From Acidobacteriota bacterium (GTDB lineage: Bacteria; Acidobacteriota; Holophagae; Holophagales; Holophagaceae): a DNA stretch of 64,000 nt. The notes under the pieces were generated by a model. That model ran no database searches and had not been told where the DNA came from. It saw nothing but the letters and a program-made list of their open reading frames with translations. Below are positions 43,683-53,099 of the stretch, one piece after another; the stretch's first letter is position 1, and each line of letters starts with the position of its first letter. The stretch spans positions 1 to 64,000 of the forward strand of contig JAJYRN010000004.1 of NCBI GenBank assembly GCA_021794095.1, in the 5' to 3' direction. Made by a program: the position numbers and the translations under genes.

Positions 43683-44966
43683 ATGGCCATGCCGCCCCGC
43701 CTCAGCGCCAGCCCGGACCCCGGGCCTTCTCCGGAGGCCGGAGGTCCGGACCGTGAAGCGGAGATCCAGGCCCAGCTGGTCCACGATCTCTTCGAGCGGG
43801 GCCGCTTGGCCATCCTCGTCCTGCTGGTCCTGCTCGGCGTCATCCGGTGGGCGGTGGAACCGGCCTACCGGATAGATGGTCGGCTGCGGGCCCTGTTCCC
43901 GATCCTGATCGCCGTGAACTTCGTCCGCCTGGCGTTCATGTTCATTCCTCACCGGCGCCGGAACGCACTGGCCAGTACCCGCGCCCAGTACGCGGCCTTC
44001 GCCGTGGGGGTGGCCCTGACCTCCAGCACCCTGGGAGCCATGATGTACCTGGCCTGGCCCCAGGTGGAGGCGGCCCGCATCGCCATCCTCGTCGTCATCA
44101 CCTCGGGCCTGGTTTCCGGCGCCATCATGAGCCTCGGCTTCAGCCCTTTCGTCTACATGGTCTACATGCTGCCCCCCGTGGGGGCCATGTTCGTCCGGGC
44201 GGTCACGGATTCGCGGCCGCCCTGGGGCGCGAATGTCCTGGCGACGGCCCTCGCCATCTATGCGGTGGCGGTGCTCGTCACAAGCCTGGACCAGCGGCGC
44301 ACGCGCCGCGAAGCCATCGCCCTGAGCCTCACCCTCGCAGACCTGGTGATGCGGGACACGCTGACACACCTGCACAACCGGCGCTTCCTCCAGGAGTTCA
44401 TGCCCCTCGAGACCGTGCGCCTGGCCCGGGACACCCGGCATCTGGCCCTCGGCGTGTACATGCTGGACCTGGACTTCTTCAAGCAGGTGAACGACACCCA
44501 CGGCCATGCCGCCGGAGACGCGGTGCTGAAGCAGACCGCCCAGACCCTGACCGCCGCCCTGCGCCACTCGGACAACCTGGTGCGCTGGGGCGGCGAGGAG
44601 TTCGTGGCGGTGGCCTGGGTCAAACAGCGCGAACATGTGCGCGTGGTGGCGGAGAAGCTGCGCCGGGCCATCGCGCAGGCCGAGTTCCTGCTTCCGGATG
44701 GAACCCTCCTGCGCAAGACCGTGTCGGTGGGTTTCTGCGCGCTGCCCCTGGTGCCGGGCCCGTCCCGCCAGCCCACCTGGGAGCAGGCCCTGGCCCTGGC
44801 CGACGCCGCCCTGTACCGGGCCAAGGCCGAGGGGCGGGACCGCTGGGTGGGGGTGGCGGCGGCCCCGCCCGAGGCGCTGGCCTCCCCCAACGCCTTCAGC
44901 CGCCTCGTCCAGAACCTCCCGGAGGCCGAAGGCGAAGGCCGGGTCACCCTGGACCGGGCCCCCTGA
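43683..44966 (+). CDS. Membrane diguanylate cyclase (GGDEF)
   Basis: A 427-residue protein. Five or six transmembrane helices (about residues 38-205) precede a GGDEF domain with the intact active-site motif GGEEF at 303-307. The product-inhibition I-site RHSD is at 294-297, exactly five residues upstream. It should synthesise cyclic di-GMP from two GTP and be feedback inhibited. The N-terminal sensor is a non-specific multi-helix type. It stands alone in transcription sense but precedes the Bat operon by 33 bp and may be cotranscribed with it. Confidence 0.93.
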   Translation: MAMPPRLSASPDPGPSPEAGGPDREAEIQAQLVHDLFERGRLAILVLLVLLGVIRWAVEPAYRIDGRLRALFPILIAVNFVRLAFMFIPHRRRNALASTRAQYAAFAVGVALTSSTLGAMMYLAWPQVEAARIAILVVITSGLVSGAIMSLGFSPFVYMVYMLPPVGAMFVRAVTDSRPPWGANVLATALAIYAVAVLVTSLDQRRTRREAIALSLTLADLVMRDTLTHLHNRRFLQEFMPLETVRLARDTRHLALGVYMLDLDFFKQVNDTHGHAAGDAVLKQTAQTLTAALRHSDNLVRWGGEEFVAVAWVKQREHVRVVAEKLRRAIAQAEFLLPDGTLLRKTVSVGFCALPLVPGPSRQPTWEQALALADAALYRAKAEGRDRWVGVAAAPPEALASPNAFSRLVQNLPEAEGEGRVTLDRAP

Positions 44967-44999
44967 CCGGGCCCGGGCGGGTCCATACTGGCTGCTGAG

Positions 45000-45764
45000 A
45001 TGCCCCTGCCCACCCGCTTCCTGGCCCGCCTGCGCCGCCTGCCGCTGCGGCTCCGCCGGCGCCTGGGTGGAGGCACCGAAGGCCAGCACCCTTCTACCTT
45101 CAAGGGCGCCGGACTGACGTTCGTGGAGAACCGTCCCTATGTGCCGGGGGATGATCCCCGCTTCATCAACTGGCCGCTCACCGCCCGCACGGGCGAACCG
45201 ATCATGAAGCGCTTCGAAGCCAGCCGCGATCTGGTGCTGTGGCTGGTGGTGGATCCCTCGCCCTCCATGTTCCTGGGCGATCCCGTCTCCCCCCTGCGCT
45301 GGGCGTTGGAACTCTGCGGCGCCGCCTTCGCCACCCTCCAGGCCACCGGGGATCGCCTGGGGCTCATCGTGCCGGGTGACGGGCGCCTGCCCGCCCTGCG
45401 CCTGGCGCCGAAACGCGGGCGCGTCCACGGCCTCCGGCTGCTGGAGACGCTGGCCGATCGCGGCCCCGCGATCCCCACGGAAGCGGCCTGGCGCGAGGCG
45501 CTGGGCCACTGGGGCGAACACGGGAAGGGCCATCGCCTCTGGCTGTTCAGCAACGGCGCTGGCCTGGGCGGTCTCGCGCCACTGCTGAAGCCCCTGGCCG
45601 CCCGCCATCGCGTGGTCTGGTTCCAGCCGCTGGAGCCCCCCGGCCGGGGTTCGGCGGACTGGCCCGATCCGGGCTTCGCCCCCACCGTCGAGCGCCAAGC
45701 CTGGGCTCTGGCCGAGGATCCCATCCAGAAGCTGAGCGCCTGGCTCCGCGCGGGGGGCGCATGA
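45000..45764 (+). CDS. DUF58 domain protein of Bat operon
   Basis: A 254-residue DUF58 protein. FKGAGLTFVENRPYVPGDDPRFINWPLTARTGEPIMKRFEASRDLVLWLVVDPSPSM holds the family core (YVPGDDxRxINW) and a degraded VWA-like metal site (DPSPS). These proteins accompany MoxR ATPases and VWA proteins (Bat/aerotolerance-type clusters) as putative chaperone complexes at the membrane. No moxR gene lies next to it. The stop overlaps the next gene. Confidence 0.87.
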   Translation: MPLPTRFLARLRRLPLRLRRRLGGGTEGQHPSTFKGAGLTFVENRPYVPGDDPRFINWPLTARTGEPIMKRFEASRDLVLWLVVDPSPSMFLGDPVSPLRWALELCGAAFATLQATGDRLGLIVPGDGRLPALRLAPKRGRVHGLRLLETLADRGPAIPTEAAWREALGHWGEHGKGHRLWLFSNGAGLGGLAPLLKPLAARHRVVWFQPLEPPGRGSADWPDPGFAPTVERQAWALAEDPIQKLSAWLRAGGA

Positions 45765-46546
45765 GGGCCCTCTGGCGGCTGGGGGCGGCCTGCGCGCTGG
45801 CGGCACCGGCCCTGGCGGTGCCGGTGTGGCAGGCTCCGCCACAGCTGAAGCTCGGCGAACTGCAGACCCTGGTGCTGCGGGAGACGGATCCCGCTGCGCC
45901 CGCCCCGGCCCGCCCGGCGCTGGATGACCGTCTGGGGCCCCTGCGGCTCCGGGCCCTGGAGCCCCTGGCGGATGGCCGGGGCTGGCGCTTCCAGGTACAG
46001 GCGCTGACGCCGGGCACCGCCGTGGTGCCGCCCCTCGACCTGGGCCAGGGGATCCAGAGCCCGGAACTGCGCCTGCCCGTGCCCCGCACGGTGCCCTTCG
46101 GCGGGCCGTGGATGGGCTACGGCGGGGGCCGGGACGATCTCCTCCCGGCCATCCCCTTCCCCTGGGCCTGGGCCAGCCTGCTGCTGCTGCCACCCCTGGC
46201 CCTGGGGGCCTGGCTGGCGCTGCGATGGCGCCAGGGCCGCGGGAGCCGCCAGCTCCACCAGGCAGCCCACACGTTCAGGCGCCACTGGCCCCCCCCGACC
46301 CGCGACCGCGCCGCCCTGGATGCGGCCCACGGCCTGGGGCGGAACCTGCTGGCCGCGCGCTTCGGGGAGGCGGCCCGGGCCTGGGGGCCGGCGGACTTCC
46401 GCGCCCGCCGCCTCGGGCCCTGGGAACAGTGGACCCAGAGCCTCGATGCCGCCCGCTTCGGCCGCACGGAGCCACCCTTCCCACCCGCAGAAACCCTCCT
46501 GGCGGCCCTGGAGGCCCGAAATGGCCCGCCGGAGGGCGAACGATGA
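45761..46546 (+). CDS. BatD-like/DUF4381-type membrane protein
   Basis: A 261-residue protein. The signal peptide (ending APALAV) is followed by a beta-rich exported domain (about 20-120, with VPPLDLGQG). A transmembrane helix (WAWASLLLLPPLALGAWLAL) and a cytoplasmic helical tail rich in Arg/Ala complete it. It is much shorter than classical BatD, closer to a truncated BatD or DUF4381 protein. The ATG overlaps the DUF58 stop and its stop overlaps the VWA gene as ATGA. Confidence 0.65.
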   Translation: MRALWRLGAACALAAPALAVPVWQAPPQLKLGELQTLVLRETDPAAPAPARPALDDRLGPLRLRALEPLADGRGWRFQVQALTPGTAVVPPLDLGQGIQSPELRLPVPRTVPFGGPWMGYGGGRDDLLPAIPFPWAWASLLLLPPLALGAWLALRWRQGRGSRQLHQAAHTFRRHWPPPTRDRAALDAAHGLGRNLLAARFGEAARAWGPADFRARRLGPWEQWTQSLDAARFGRTEPPFPPAETLLAALEARNGPPEGER

Positions 46547-47493
46547 TCGCCTTCCGCGAGCCCCTCCTCCTGCTGGCCCTGCCGCCCCTTGGCTACGGGA
46601 GCTGGCGGGCGGTCTACCGCTGGGGCATCCCGCACACGAAGCCCTCGGGCCGCCTGGCCCGGATCACCTCCCACTGGCTGCCGGTGCTGCTGGCGCTCAG
46701 CCTGGGCCTGGCCGCCGCCGGTCCCGAATGGCGCGCGACTGTGCCGGGCCTGGCGCCCGTGGTGGATTTCGCCGTGGTGCTTGATGGCAGCAGCAGCATG
46801 CGGATCATGGACCAGGGCGATGAGGACCGCTGGCATGCGGCCCGGCGGCTCCTCGCCCAGTTCATCCTGAAGCGCCCCGACGACCGCTTCGCTCTGATCC
46901 TCTTCAGCGCCCACCCGGTGACGCTCAGCCCCCTCACCTCGGACCATCTGCGCCTGCTCCACATGCTCGCCCGGCTCGACCTCGAAAGCCGGGATGACGG
47001 CACCGCCATCGGCTCGGCCCTCATGACCGCCGTGCGGCGCCTGGAGGGCAGTCCGGCCCGCTCCCGCGTCATCCTCCTGATCACGGACGGCGCCCAGAAC
47101 CGGGGCCGGGTCACGCCCCAGGAGGCGGCGGAGGAGGCCCGACGCAACGGCATCCGCATCCACACCGTCGCCCTCGGCCAGAGCGGAGAGAGCCTCGTGC
47201 CCATCGAGGGCGGTGGCTATGCGCGCCTGCATGTGGAGGTGGATCACGCCACGCTCCAGCAGGTGGCCCAGACCACCGGCGGCGAGGCCTTCAGCGCCGA
47301 GGACCCGGGCGGTCTGGCCCGCAGCCTCGCCGCCGTGGATCAGCTGGAAAAGACGGTCCTGCCCGTGGATCCGCCCACGGAAGGCCAGCCCCTGGCCGCC
47401 TGGTGCCTGCTGGCCGCCGCCGCCTTCGCCCTGCCCCTCGCCGCCGACCTCGCCTTCAAGCGCGGAAAGCCACGACCCACCTGGCTGAAATAG
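46543..47493 (+). CDS. BatA-like von Willebrand factor A protein
   Basis: A 316-residue protein. TM1 is near the N-terminus, and a second helix (WLPVLLALSLGLAAAG) precedes a VWA domain with an intact MIDAS (DGSSS at 81-85, TDGA later). A C-terminal helix (LAAWCLLAAAAFALPLAADL) ends it. This is the BatA layout. The ATG at 46543 overlaps the previous stop as ATGA. The restriction enzyme gene follows only 9 bp later, where a batB gene would be expected. Confidence 0.88.
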   Translation: MIAFREPLLLLALPPLGYGSWRAVYRWGIPHTKPSGRLARITSHWLPVLLALSLGLAAAGPEWRATVPGLAPVVDFAVVLDGSSSMRIMDQGDEDRWHAARRLLAQFILKRPDDRFALILFSAHPVTLSPLTSDHLRLLHMLARLDLESRDDGTAIGSALMTAVRRLEGSPARSRVILLITDGAQNRGRVTPQEAAEEARRNGIRIHTVALGQSGESLVPIEGGGYARLHVEVDHATLQQVAQTTGGEAFSAEDPGGLARSLAAVDQLEKTVLPVDPPTEGQPLAAWCLLAAAAFALPLAADLAFKRGKPRPTWLK

Positions 47494-47502
47494 GAATCAC
47501 CC

Positions 47503-50500
47503 ATGCCCCTGAATCCGCTCATCGCCCCTTCCCGCCTCGACCAGCTGCTGGCCCAGGTCGAGGTTTCCGAACGTCTCCGCACCGCTGCGATCGCGTGGGC
47601 CGACCGCCTGGCTCAGTACCAGGGCGGGGTGGTGCAGGAACAGGCCAATCGCAGCCAATTCCTGGGCCTGCTGTTCCACCAGGGGCTCGGCTACCAGCCC
47701 AACGGATCGGTTCCAGCCGACCAGCCCTTCACCATGCGGGAGGAGCACGCGACGGAGGCCGATGCGGAACGGCCCGATGCCTCCTTCGGGCGGTTCGGCG
47801 GGGCGGACCAGGAAGACGCCACCTACGCCGTGCTCGAACTCAAGGATGGCGGCACCGATCTGGACAAGGCGCCCAAGGGCCCCTACACCAAGAGCCCGGT
47901 GGAACAGGGCTTCGCCTATGCCGACAAGCACGCGCACGCCGAATTCATCCTCGTGTCGAACTTTCGCGAAATCCGCCTCTACGCCCGGGAGGCCCGGCAG
48001 CTCAAAGCCTGGGTGTTCCAGTTCCACCGCCTCCACCACGAGGACCGTGAGCGCCTCCTCAAGGAGCTGGCTTTCTTCCTGGAACCCGGAAACCTGGTTC
48101 CAGCCCGGCCCGGCCAGAGGCCCCGGCTGCTGGAGCACATCCAGGCGGCGCCGCTTGAGCAGGAACGCATCACCCGCGCCTTCTACCAGGAGTTCCGCGC
48201 CCTGCGCGATGCCGCCTTCGCCCACTACCGGAGGCTGCTGGGGGACCAGAACGATCCGCAGGCGATGCCCAGGGCCCTTCTCGCCGCCCAGAAGCTGCTG
48301 AACCGCACCCTGTTCGCCGGCTTCGCCCAGAGCCGGCACCTGCTCCCGGACGGGCTGCTGGCGGATCTGAGCGCGCACACGGGGCATCTGGAGGAGAAGC
48401 CGCTCTACCGGAACCTCCAGCTGCTCTTCAAGCACCTGGACCAGGGCTTCCGGCGCGAGTTCCGGGGCAGCCAGGCGGTGCTGGAGATCCCGGCCTTCAA
48501 TGGCGGCCTGTTCCGCAAAGACGACGTGGTGGATGGCCTCGGTTTCGCCCTCACGGAGGATCTGGCCAAGCAGCTGCTGCACCTGGCCGACCGGGATTTC
48601 GTCACCGAACTGCCCGTCAGCGTGCTGGGCCACTGCTTCGAATCCAGCCTCGGCGATCTGGACGCAGCCCGCGGCGAGCGCGAGGAAACCCGCCACAGCG
48701 AGGGCATCTACTACACCCCCGACTGGGTGATCCGCTCCATCTGCCGCCGCGTCCTGGCGCCTCTGGTGGAAGCCTGCCTCCAGCGCGGCCGCGAAGCCGC
48801 CACGCTGGCCCTGGGGCCCTGCCCTGGGGAGCCCGCCTGGATCCTCCGCGCCTTCCACGCCGCCTGGAACGCCGTGGCCGACCTGCGCATCGTGGATCCG
48901 GCCTGCGGCAGCGGCGCCTTCCTCGCCATGGGCCTGCGGGTGCTGCGCGAACTGCTGGAACCCGCCACCCGGCAGGCCCTGGCCACGGCGGCCACCCTGC
49001 GCGACGTGCCCGAGGACACCGTCCACGACGACCTCCCCGGCTTCCAGATCGCCCAGGAGACCCCGCGCAGCCGCGCCCTGGTGGCCCTGAAGGCCCTGCC
49101 CCCCCTGGAGCGCTGTTTCTACGGCGTGGACCTGCACCCCGAAGCGGCCCTGCTGGCCCAGCTCTCCCTGTGGCTGGAAAGCGCCACCCCGGGCCGCAAG
49201 CTCTCCGACTTGAACGACCGCATCCGCGTGGCCAACAGCCTCACCGCCGACTGGAAGGCGCTCTTCCCCGGGGTGGATGGCTTCGATGCCGTGATCGGCA
49301 ACCCGCCCTATGTGCGCATGGAGCTGTTCAAGGATCAGAAGCCCCACCTGCGGGAAGCCTTCCCCGAAGTCCACCAGGAACGGGCCGATCTCTACTGCTA
49401 CTTCTTCCAGCAGAGCGAGCGGCTGCTCAAGGAGGGCGGGCGCTACGGCATCATCGTCAGCAACAAGTGGCTGAAGGCCCAGTACGGCCAGCCCTCCCGC
49501 GCCTTCCTCAAAGCCCGCTTCCAGCTCGACGCCCTCCAGGATTTCGGCGAGCTGCCGGTGTTCGAGGATGCCGCCGTCATGCCCGTGATCCTCCTCGCCA
49601 CCCGGCGGGAAGCCGGCACCACGGCGGCCCTGCGCTTCGCCCAGATCCCCCGCCTGCCGCACACCGATGCCGAGCTGGACGCCCTGGATGCCGAGCACGG
49701 CCACGCTGTCCCCCCCGCCCAGCTCGGCGACGACGCCTGGCTGCTGGTGGATGCGGCCCGGGGCGCCGCCTTCGCCGAACGGAAGCGGAAGGGCCTCCCC
49801 CTGCGGGAGTACCTGGGCGACACCCCCATCTGCCGAGGCATCGTGACCGGCTTCAACGAGGCCTTCTGGCTCAGCCAGACCCAGCGGGATGCGCTCGTGG
49901 CGGCCAACCCCGAGGCCAAAGCCATCCTCAAGCCCCTGGTCATCGGCGACGAAGTGCGCCGCTGGGCCCTGCGCCAGGACGAGCCCCGCTTCCTCATCTA
50001 CACGCCAAGGAATCGCTACACCGAAGCCGAGTTCCGGGACCGCTTCCCCGCCGTGGCCCGGCACCTGGACCCCTTCCGCAGCCTCACCCGGAACGGCAAG
50101 GCCTTGGGCCTGGACCACCGCGCCACCCGGCAGGCCTGGTTCGAGTTGCAGCAGGCGCAGGAGGCGTACGAGCACTTTTTCGCAAGCGAGAAGATCCTGT
50201 GGCCGGAAATTGGATTGGAACCTCGATGGATGCTGGAGGCGCTGGGACAATCGGCCCATCCAAACAACAAGTGCTTTTTCATCCCATCCAAGGACCTCCA
50301 TCTACTCGGCACACTGAACGCCACCTCCACCTGGCGCCACCTCCGCGAAATCGCATCATCGCTGGGCTCCCCCACTGACGGCGGGCGCCTCGAATTGCGT
50401 GAGCACACCATCGAAAAGCTCTTCATACCGCAACCTTCGCAGAAGGTTGCGCAGCTCACCGAGCGCCTGCTGGCCCACGCCACCACCCTCGAACAGCACC

Positions 50501-50778
50501 GTCACGCCTTCCTCCGCTTCCTACGCCAGGACGCGCCTTGGCAGCTCGGGACCGTGGGTGAGAAGCTGGGCGCCTTCTGGGAACTGGAGGAGGCTACGGC
50601 GCTGGCGGAGGCCCTGAAGCGCCGGAACCGAAAGCTCAAGGAGCCCACCCTGGGCGACCGCGACTTCTTCACGCGCGCCTGGCGCGAGGCCCGGGAACCG
50701 ATCCTCGAGCTGCGCGCGACGATCGCGAAGCTGGAAACAGAATTGGAGGCCGCCGTGGACGCGGCCTGGGAGGCCTGA
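47503..50778 (+). CDS. Type IIG restriction-modification enzyme (Eco57I-like)
   Basis: A 1091-residue single-chain restriction enzyme. The N-terminal nuclease part carries a PD-(D/E)XK-type site with E112-x-K114 (AVLELK) and an upstream Asp (D105 or D92). The adenine methyltransferase follows, with motif [12 protein letters not shown] at 464-474 and the catalytic NPPY at 600-603. A target-recognition part (about 700-1000) and a helical C-terminus ([18 protein letters not shown]) complete it. It would cut unmethylated DNA and methylate host sites. It sits in the middle of the Bat operon. A diverged copy of its last 20 codons lies at 51559-51678. Confidence 0.9.
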   Translation: MPLNPLIAPSRLDQLLAQVEVSERLRTAAIAWADRLAQYQGGVVQEQANRSQFLGLLFHQGLGYQPNGSVPADQPFTMREEHATEADAERPDASFGRFGGADQEDATYAVLELKDGGTDLDKAPKGPYTKSPVEQGFAYADKHAHAEFILVSNFREIRLYAREARQLKAWVFQFHRLHHEDRERLLKELAFFLEPGNLVPARPGQRPRLLEHIQAAPLEQERITRAFYQEFRALRDAAFAHYRRLLGDQNDPQAMPRALLAAQKLLNRTLFAGFAQSRHLLPDGLLADLSAHTGHLEEKPLYRNLQLLFKHLDQGFRREFRGSQAVLEIPAFNGGLFRKDDVVDGLGFALTEDLAKQLLHLADRDFVTELPVSVLGHCFESSLGDLDAARGEREETRHSEGIYYTPDWVIRSICRRVLAPLVEACLQRGREAATLALGPCPGEPAWILRAFHAAWNAVADLRIVDPACGSGAFLAMGLRVLRELLEPATRQALATAATLRDVPEDTVHDDLPGFQIAQETPRSRALVALKALPPLERCFYGVDLHPEAALLAQLSLWLESATPGRKLSDLNDRIRVANSLTADWKALFPGVDGFDAVIGNPPYVRMELFKDQKPHLREAFPEVHQERADLYCYFFQQSERLLKEGGRYGIIVSNKWLKAQYGQPSRAFLKARFQLDALQDFGELPVFEDAAVMPVILLATRREAGTTAALRFAQIPRLPHTDAELDALDAEHGHAVPPAQLGDDAWLLVDAARGAAFAERKRKGLPLREYLGDTPICRGIVTGFNEAFWLSQTQRDALVAANPEAKAILKPLVIGDEVRRWALRQDEPRFLIYTPRNRYTEAEFRDRFPAVARHLDPFRSLTRNGKALGLDHRATRQAWFELQQAQEAYEHFFASEKILWPEIGLEPRWMLEALGQSAHPNNKCFFIPSKDLHLLGTLNATSTWRHLREIASSLGSPTDGGRLELREHTIEKLFIPQPSQKVAQLTERLLAHATTLEQHRHAFLRFLRQDAPWQLGTVGEKLGAFWELEEATALAEALKRRNRKLKEPTLGDRDFFTRAWREAREPILELRATIAKLETELEAAVDAAWEA

Positions 50779-50841
50779 TGGCCTGAGTCCGCCACGCCAC
50801 AGACCACCACGCACCGCTATGATGAACCCGGAAACCGCCCC

Positions 50842-51174
50842 ATGAACCCGATCCAGGAAGCCCAGCTTGCGGAGATTCGCGACACCATCATCCGGGAAGT
50901 GCATCCGCGGATGATCATCCTGTTTGGATCCCAGGCCCGGGGCGATGCGCGCGCTGACTCCGATCTGGATCTGCTCATCGTGGACGAGGCGAATCCCCAG
51001 GAAGGCCGCCGGGCTCGCCTGGGCCGCCTCTACTGCGCCCTTGGCCATGTGGCCGTTTCCAAGGATCTTCTGCTCTACACACCGGAGGAAATCGAGACTT
51101 GGCGCGACTCGAAGAACCACATCATTGCCCGGGCGCTCCAGGAAGGAAGGATCCTCTATGAACGCGCCTCCTGA
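50842..51174 (+). CDS. MNT-type nucleotidyltransferase (antitoxin of MNT-HEPN pair)
   Basis: A 110-residue minimal nucleotidyltransferase with the motif ILFGSQARGDARADSDLDLLIV (GS-x9-DxD). In characterised systems the MNT partner AMPylates or otherwise neutralises the HEPN toxin. It overlaps the HEPN gene by 17 bp. It lies between the restriction enzyme and a stray copy of that enzyme's tail, so it is probably an inserted module. Confidence 0.9.
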   Translation: MNPIQEAQLAEIRDTIIREVHPRMIILFGSQARGDARADSDLDLLIVDEANPQEGRRARLGRLYCALGHVAVSKDLLLYTPEEIETWRDSKNHIIARALQEGRILYERAS

Positions 51175-51547
51175 AGCACGGCGGATCTTCGCCATGGCCA
51201 TGAAGGACTGGCAGGCCCTTCAGGGCATGCTGGAGTCGCCCCTGTTCGCGGATGAAATCGTCGGCTTTCACGCCCAGCAAGCCATCGAAAAAGCGCTGAA
51301 GGCTTGGCTCTCGGCCCTTGGATTCGAACCTCCCCACACCCATGATCTCGGTCGGCTGCTGTTGGCGCTGGAGGATGGGGGGGCCGAAGTCATCGCGTTC
51401 CGCAGCCTGGCGGCTTACAGCGCCTTTGGCGTGCAGTTCCGGTACGAAGCCTTCGAAGATGACTCCGAGGAGATCCTGGATCGCCTCAAGGTGATCGAAG
51501 AGGTCGGCTTCCTGCTTCGGACTGTGGAAGCCCATTTACCCGATTGA
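51158..51547 (+). CDS. HEPN domain protein (toxin of MNT-HEPN pair)
   Basis: A 129-residue HEPN protein (PF05168-like). FHAQQAIEKALKAWLSALGFEPPHTHDLGRLLLAL is the core signature and a helical tail follows. HEPN toxins of this group are RNases, but I could not place a clean R-x4-6-H motif; FRYEAF occupies the usual RYPD position. The overlap with the MNT gene implies coupled translation, as usual for these toxin-antitoxin pairs. Confidence 0.87.
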   Translation: MNAPPEARRIFAMAMKDWQALQGMLESPLFADEIVGFHAQQAIEKALKAWLSALGFEPPHTHDLGRLLLALEDGGAEVIAFRSLAAYSAFGVQFRYEAFEDDSEEILDRLKVIEEVGFLLRTVEAHLPD

Positions 51548-51558
51548 TCTGGCTGACC

Positions 51559-51678
51559 ATGCGCCCTCTTATCAACAGGTACCACCCATCCCGCGGCTTG
51601 ATCCGGCCTCTGGGTGACCCGATGGCGACCTTCGAAACGGATCTGAACGCCGTGCTGGACGCGGCTTGGGAGGCGTGA
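51559..51678 (+). pseudogene. Remnant of a second type IIG restriction enzyme C-terminus
   Basis: This short open frame of 39 codons ends MATFETDLNAVLDAAWEA. It is strikingly similar to the terminal [18 protein letters not shown] of the restriction enzyme ending at 50778. At DNA level the last 23 bp and the TGATGGCC junction agree closely, while upstream similarity fades quickly. It is too short to be functional and is best read as a truncated relative left behind by an insertion or gene replacement. Confidence 0.7.
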
Positions 51679-53096
51679 TGGCCCAACCCCTGGTCTCAAA
51701 ACCATCCCAGAACGCCGCGCCCCCCCTGCCGGCCCAGGCCCTGGAGCTGGCCGCCGGATTCCTCGGCCACCGGGGCGCCGCCCGCCCCGCGAGCAGCCTG
51801 GCCTGGACCGTGGCGGCTGGGCTTTCCTCCCTGTCCGCCGATGCCCCCGATCAGTCGGGTACCCGGATGCTGAGCATGAACCAGGATCAGTGGCTCGACG
51901 CCCTCTTCAGCGACTGGCGCATGGGCGCCTGGGACAAGCGGGAGCGAGAGGCGGCCCTTTCCCTGATCCAGCTGATGGTCAACCATTCGCGGGCCATCCT
52001 GCCGCGGCTCCCGGCCTTCCCCGCCCGCCCCCTCCTCACGGACGCCGTGCTCGACAAGCTGTGGGCCCACCTGGATTTCGCAGGCTGGCGCCTGATGCGC
52101 TTTTTGGAGGATCCGGACCTGGAGCCGCTCGTAGATGCCGAGGAGGCAGTGCTGGCCCCCCTCTGGGAGGGGGTTGATCTGCTTGAGCAGTTCGGGCTGA
52201 TGAGGGAAAAGGCCTATACGGACCAGGGCGCTTCGGCCCAGGACTACACCGAGGAGCTGGCCCAGCACCTCCTGCGGCTGCACCAGGTCCTGGACGCTGC
52301 GGCGCAGAAGGCGGGCCGCGATCCCCTGGGCTGGGCCGTTCCCGACTACCGCCGCTTCGCGGGAACGCCTGTGCCCCTGCCGCCGGGCCCCAGGGGCCCG
52401 GTGTTGCCGGAGGCCCTGGCCACGGATTTCAGGAAGGCCCTGGAATCCCGCGCGTGTTCGCGCCCTCTGGCCTCCCTGGGCCCGCTGCTCGGGTGGTACG
52501 GCGCCCTGAAGGAGGCCCTGGAGCCGGGCTGGACCTGGTCTCCCGCCCGGGACGGCCGGGAATGCGCCTTCATCGTGTTCGAGTCGGGCCTGGCGGAGCT
52601 TTCCCCCTGGACGCCGACCCAGGCCCGGGAGTTGTCGCGCCTCTGCTCGGCCGCCTACGCCTGGTTCAAGGACCAGCCCCTGCCGCCGCTGCCGGACGTT
52701 ACGCTGGATCCGGCCGATGCCGATGGAACCGCGCTCTGGCAGCACCAGGATGTGCTCTTCCTGGCCGGTTCCGTGCTCGGGGTGGGACTGGGCCTCCTGC
52801 CGGAACCCGGGGATGACCGCGCCCTGAAGCGGGCCCGCCGCCTGCGGGACGACTGGTCGGAGGTCCAATCCCTGATCTGGGGTGCCACGTTCCACTGGCC
52901 CACCTCCGCCTTGGAGCAGCGCGAATTGCTGGCCACGGCGCTCCTGCTGGCCCTGGGCGCGGTGTACCAGGCGTTCCGGAACGAAATCGCCAAGGTGGAC
53001 CGGGCCTTCCTGCGCTTTGTGCCCAAGCCGCCGGAATCCCTCCTTCCGGCGGCCAAGAAAGCCATGGTCCGCTTCGGCCGCATCAAGAAACGCTGA
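51678..53096 (+). CDS. Hypothetical protein (472 aa)
   Basis: A soluble, mostly helical protein with no signal peptide and no motif I recognise. Notable stretches are WLDALFSDWRMGAWDKREREAAL near the N-terminus, AWFKDQPLPPLPDVTLDPADADG in the middle, and the C-terminal basic end KKAMVRFGRIKKR. The ATG overlaps the stop of the restriction-enzyme remnant (TGATG), and the gene ends 3 bp before the BatB-like gene. It may be a Bat-operon component or a defence-cassette companion; position alone cannot decide. Confidence 0.75.
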   Translation: MAQPLVSKPSQNAAPPLPAQALELAAGFLGHRGAARPASSLAWTVAAGLSSLSADAPDQSGTRMLSMNQDQWLDALFSDWRMGAWDKREREAALSLIQLMVNHSRAILPRLPAFPARPLLTDAVLDKLWAHLDFAGWRLMRFLEDPDLEPLVDAEEAVLAPLWEGVDLLEQFGLMREKAYTDQGASAQDYTEELAQHLLRLHQVLDAAAQKAGRDPLGWAVPDYRRFAGTPVPLPPGPRGPVLPEALATDFRKALESRACSRPLASLGPLLGWYGALKEALEPGWTWSPARDGRECAFIVFESGLAELSPWTPTQARELSRLCSAAYAWFKDQPLPPLPDVTLDPADADGTALWQHQDVLFLAGSVLGVGLGLLPEPGDDRALKRARRLRDDWSEVQSLIWGATFHWPTSALEQRELLATALLLALGAVYQAFRNEIAKVDRAFLRFVPKPPESLLPAAKKAMVRFGRIKKR

Positions 53097-53099
53097 CCC

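Noticed and set aside
42189-46193. A 1334-codon antisense frame across DUF4139, GGDEF and DUF58 genes
   Set aside because: It spans several well-supported sense genes and lacks any recognisable protein sequence.
47497-50301. A 934-codon open frame antisense to the restriction enzyme
   Set aside because: High GC keeps the complementary frame open; its translation is low-complexity (Gly, Glu, Ala, Leu rich) with no domain, while the sense frame has clear nuclease and methyltransferase motifs.
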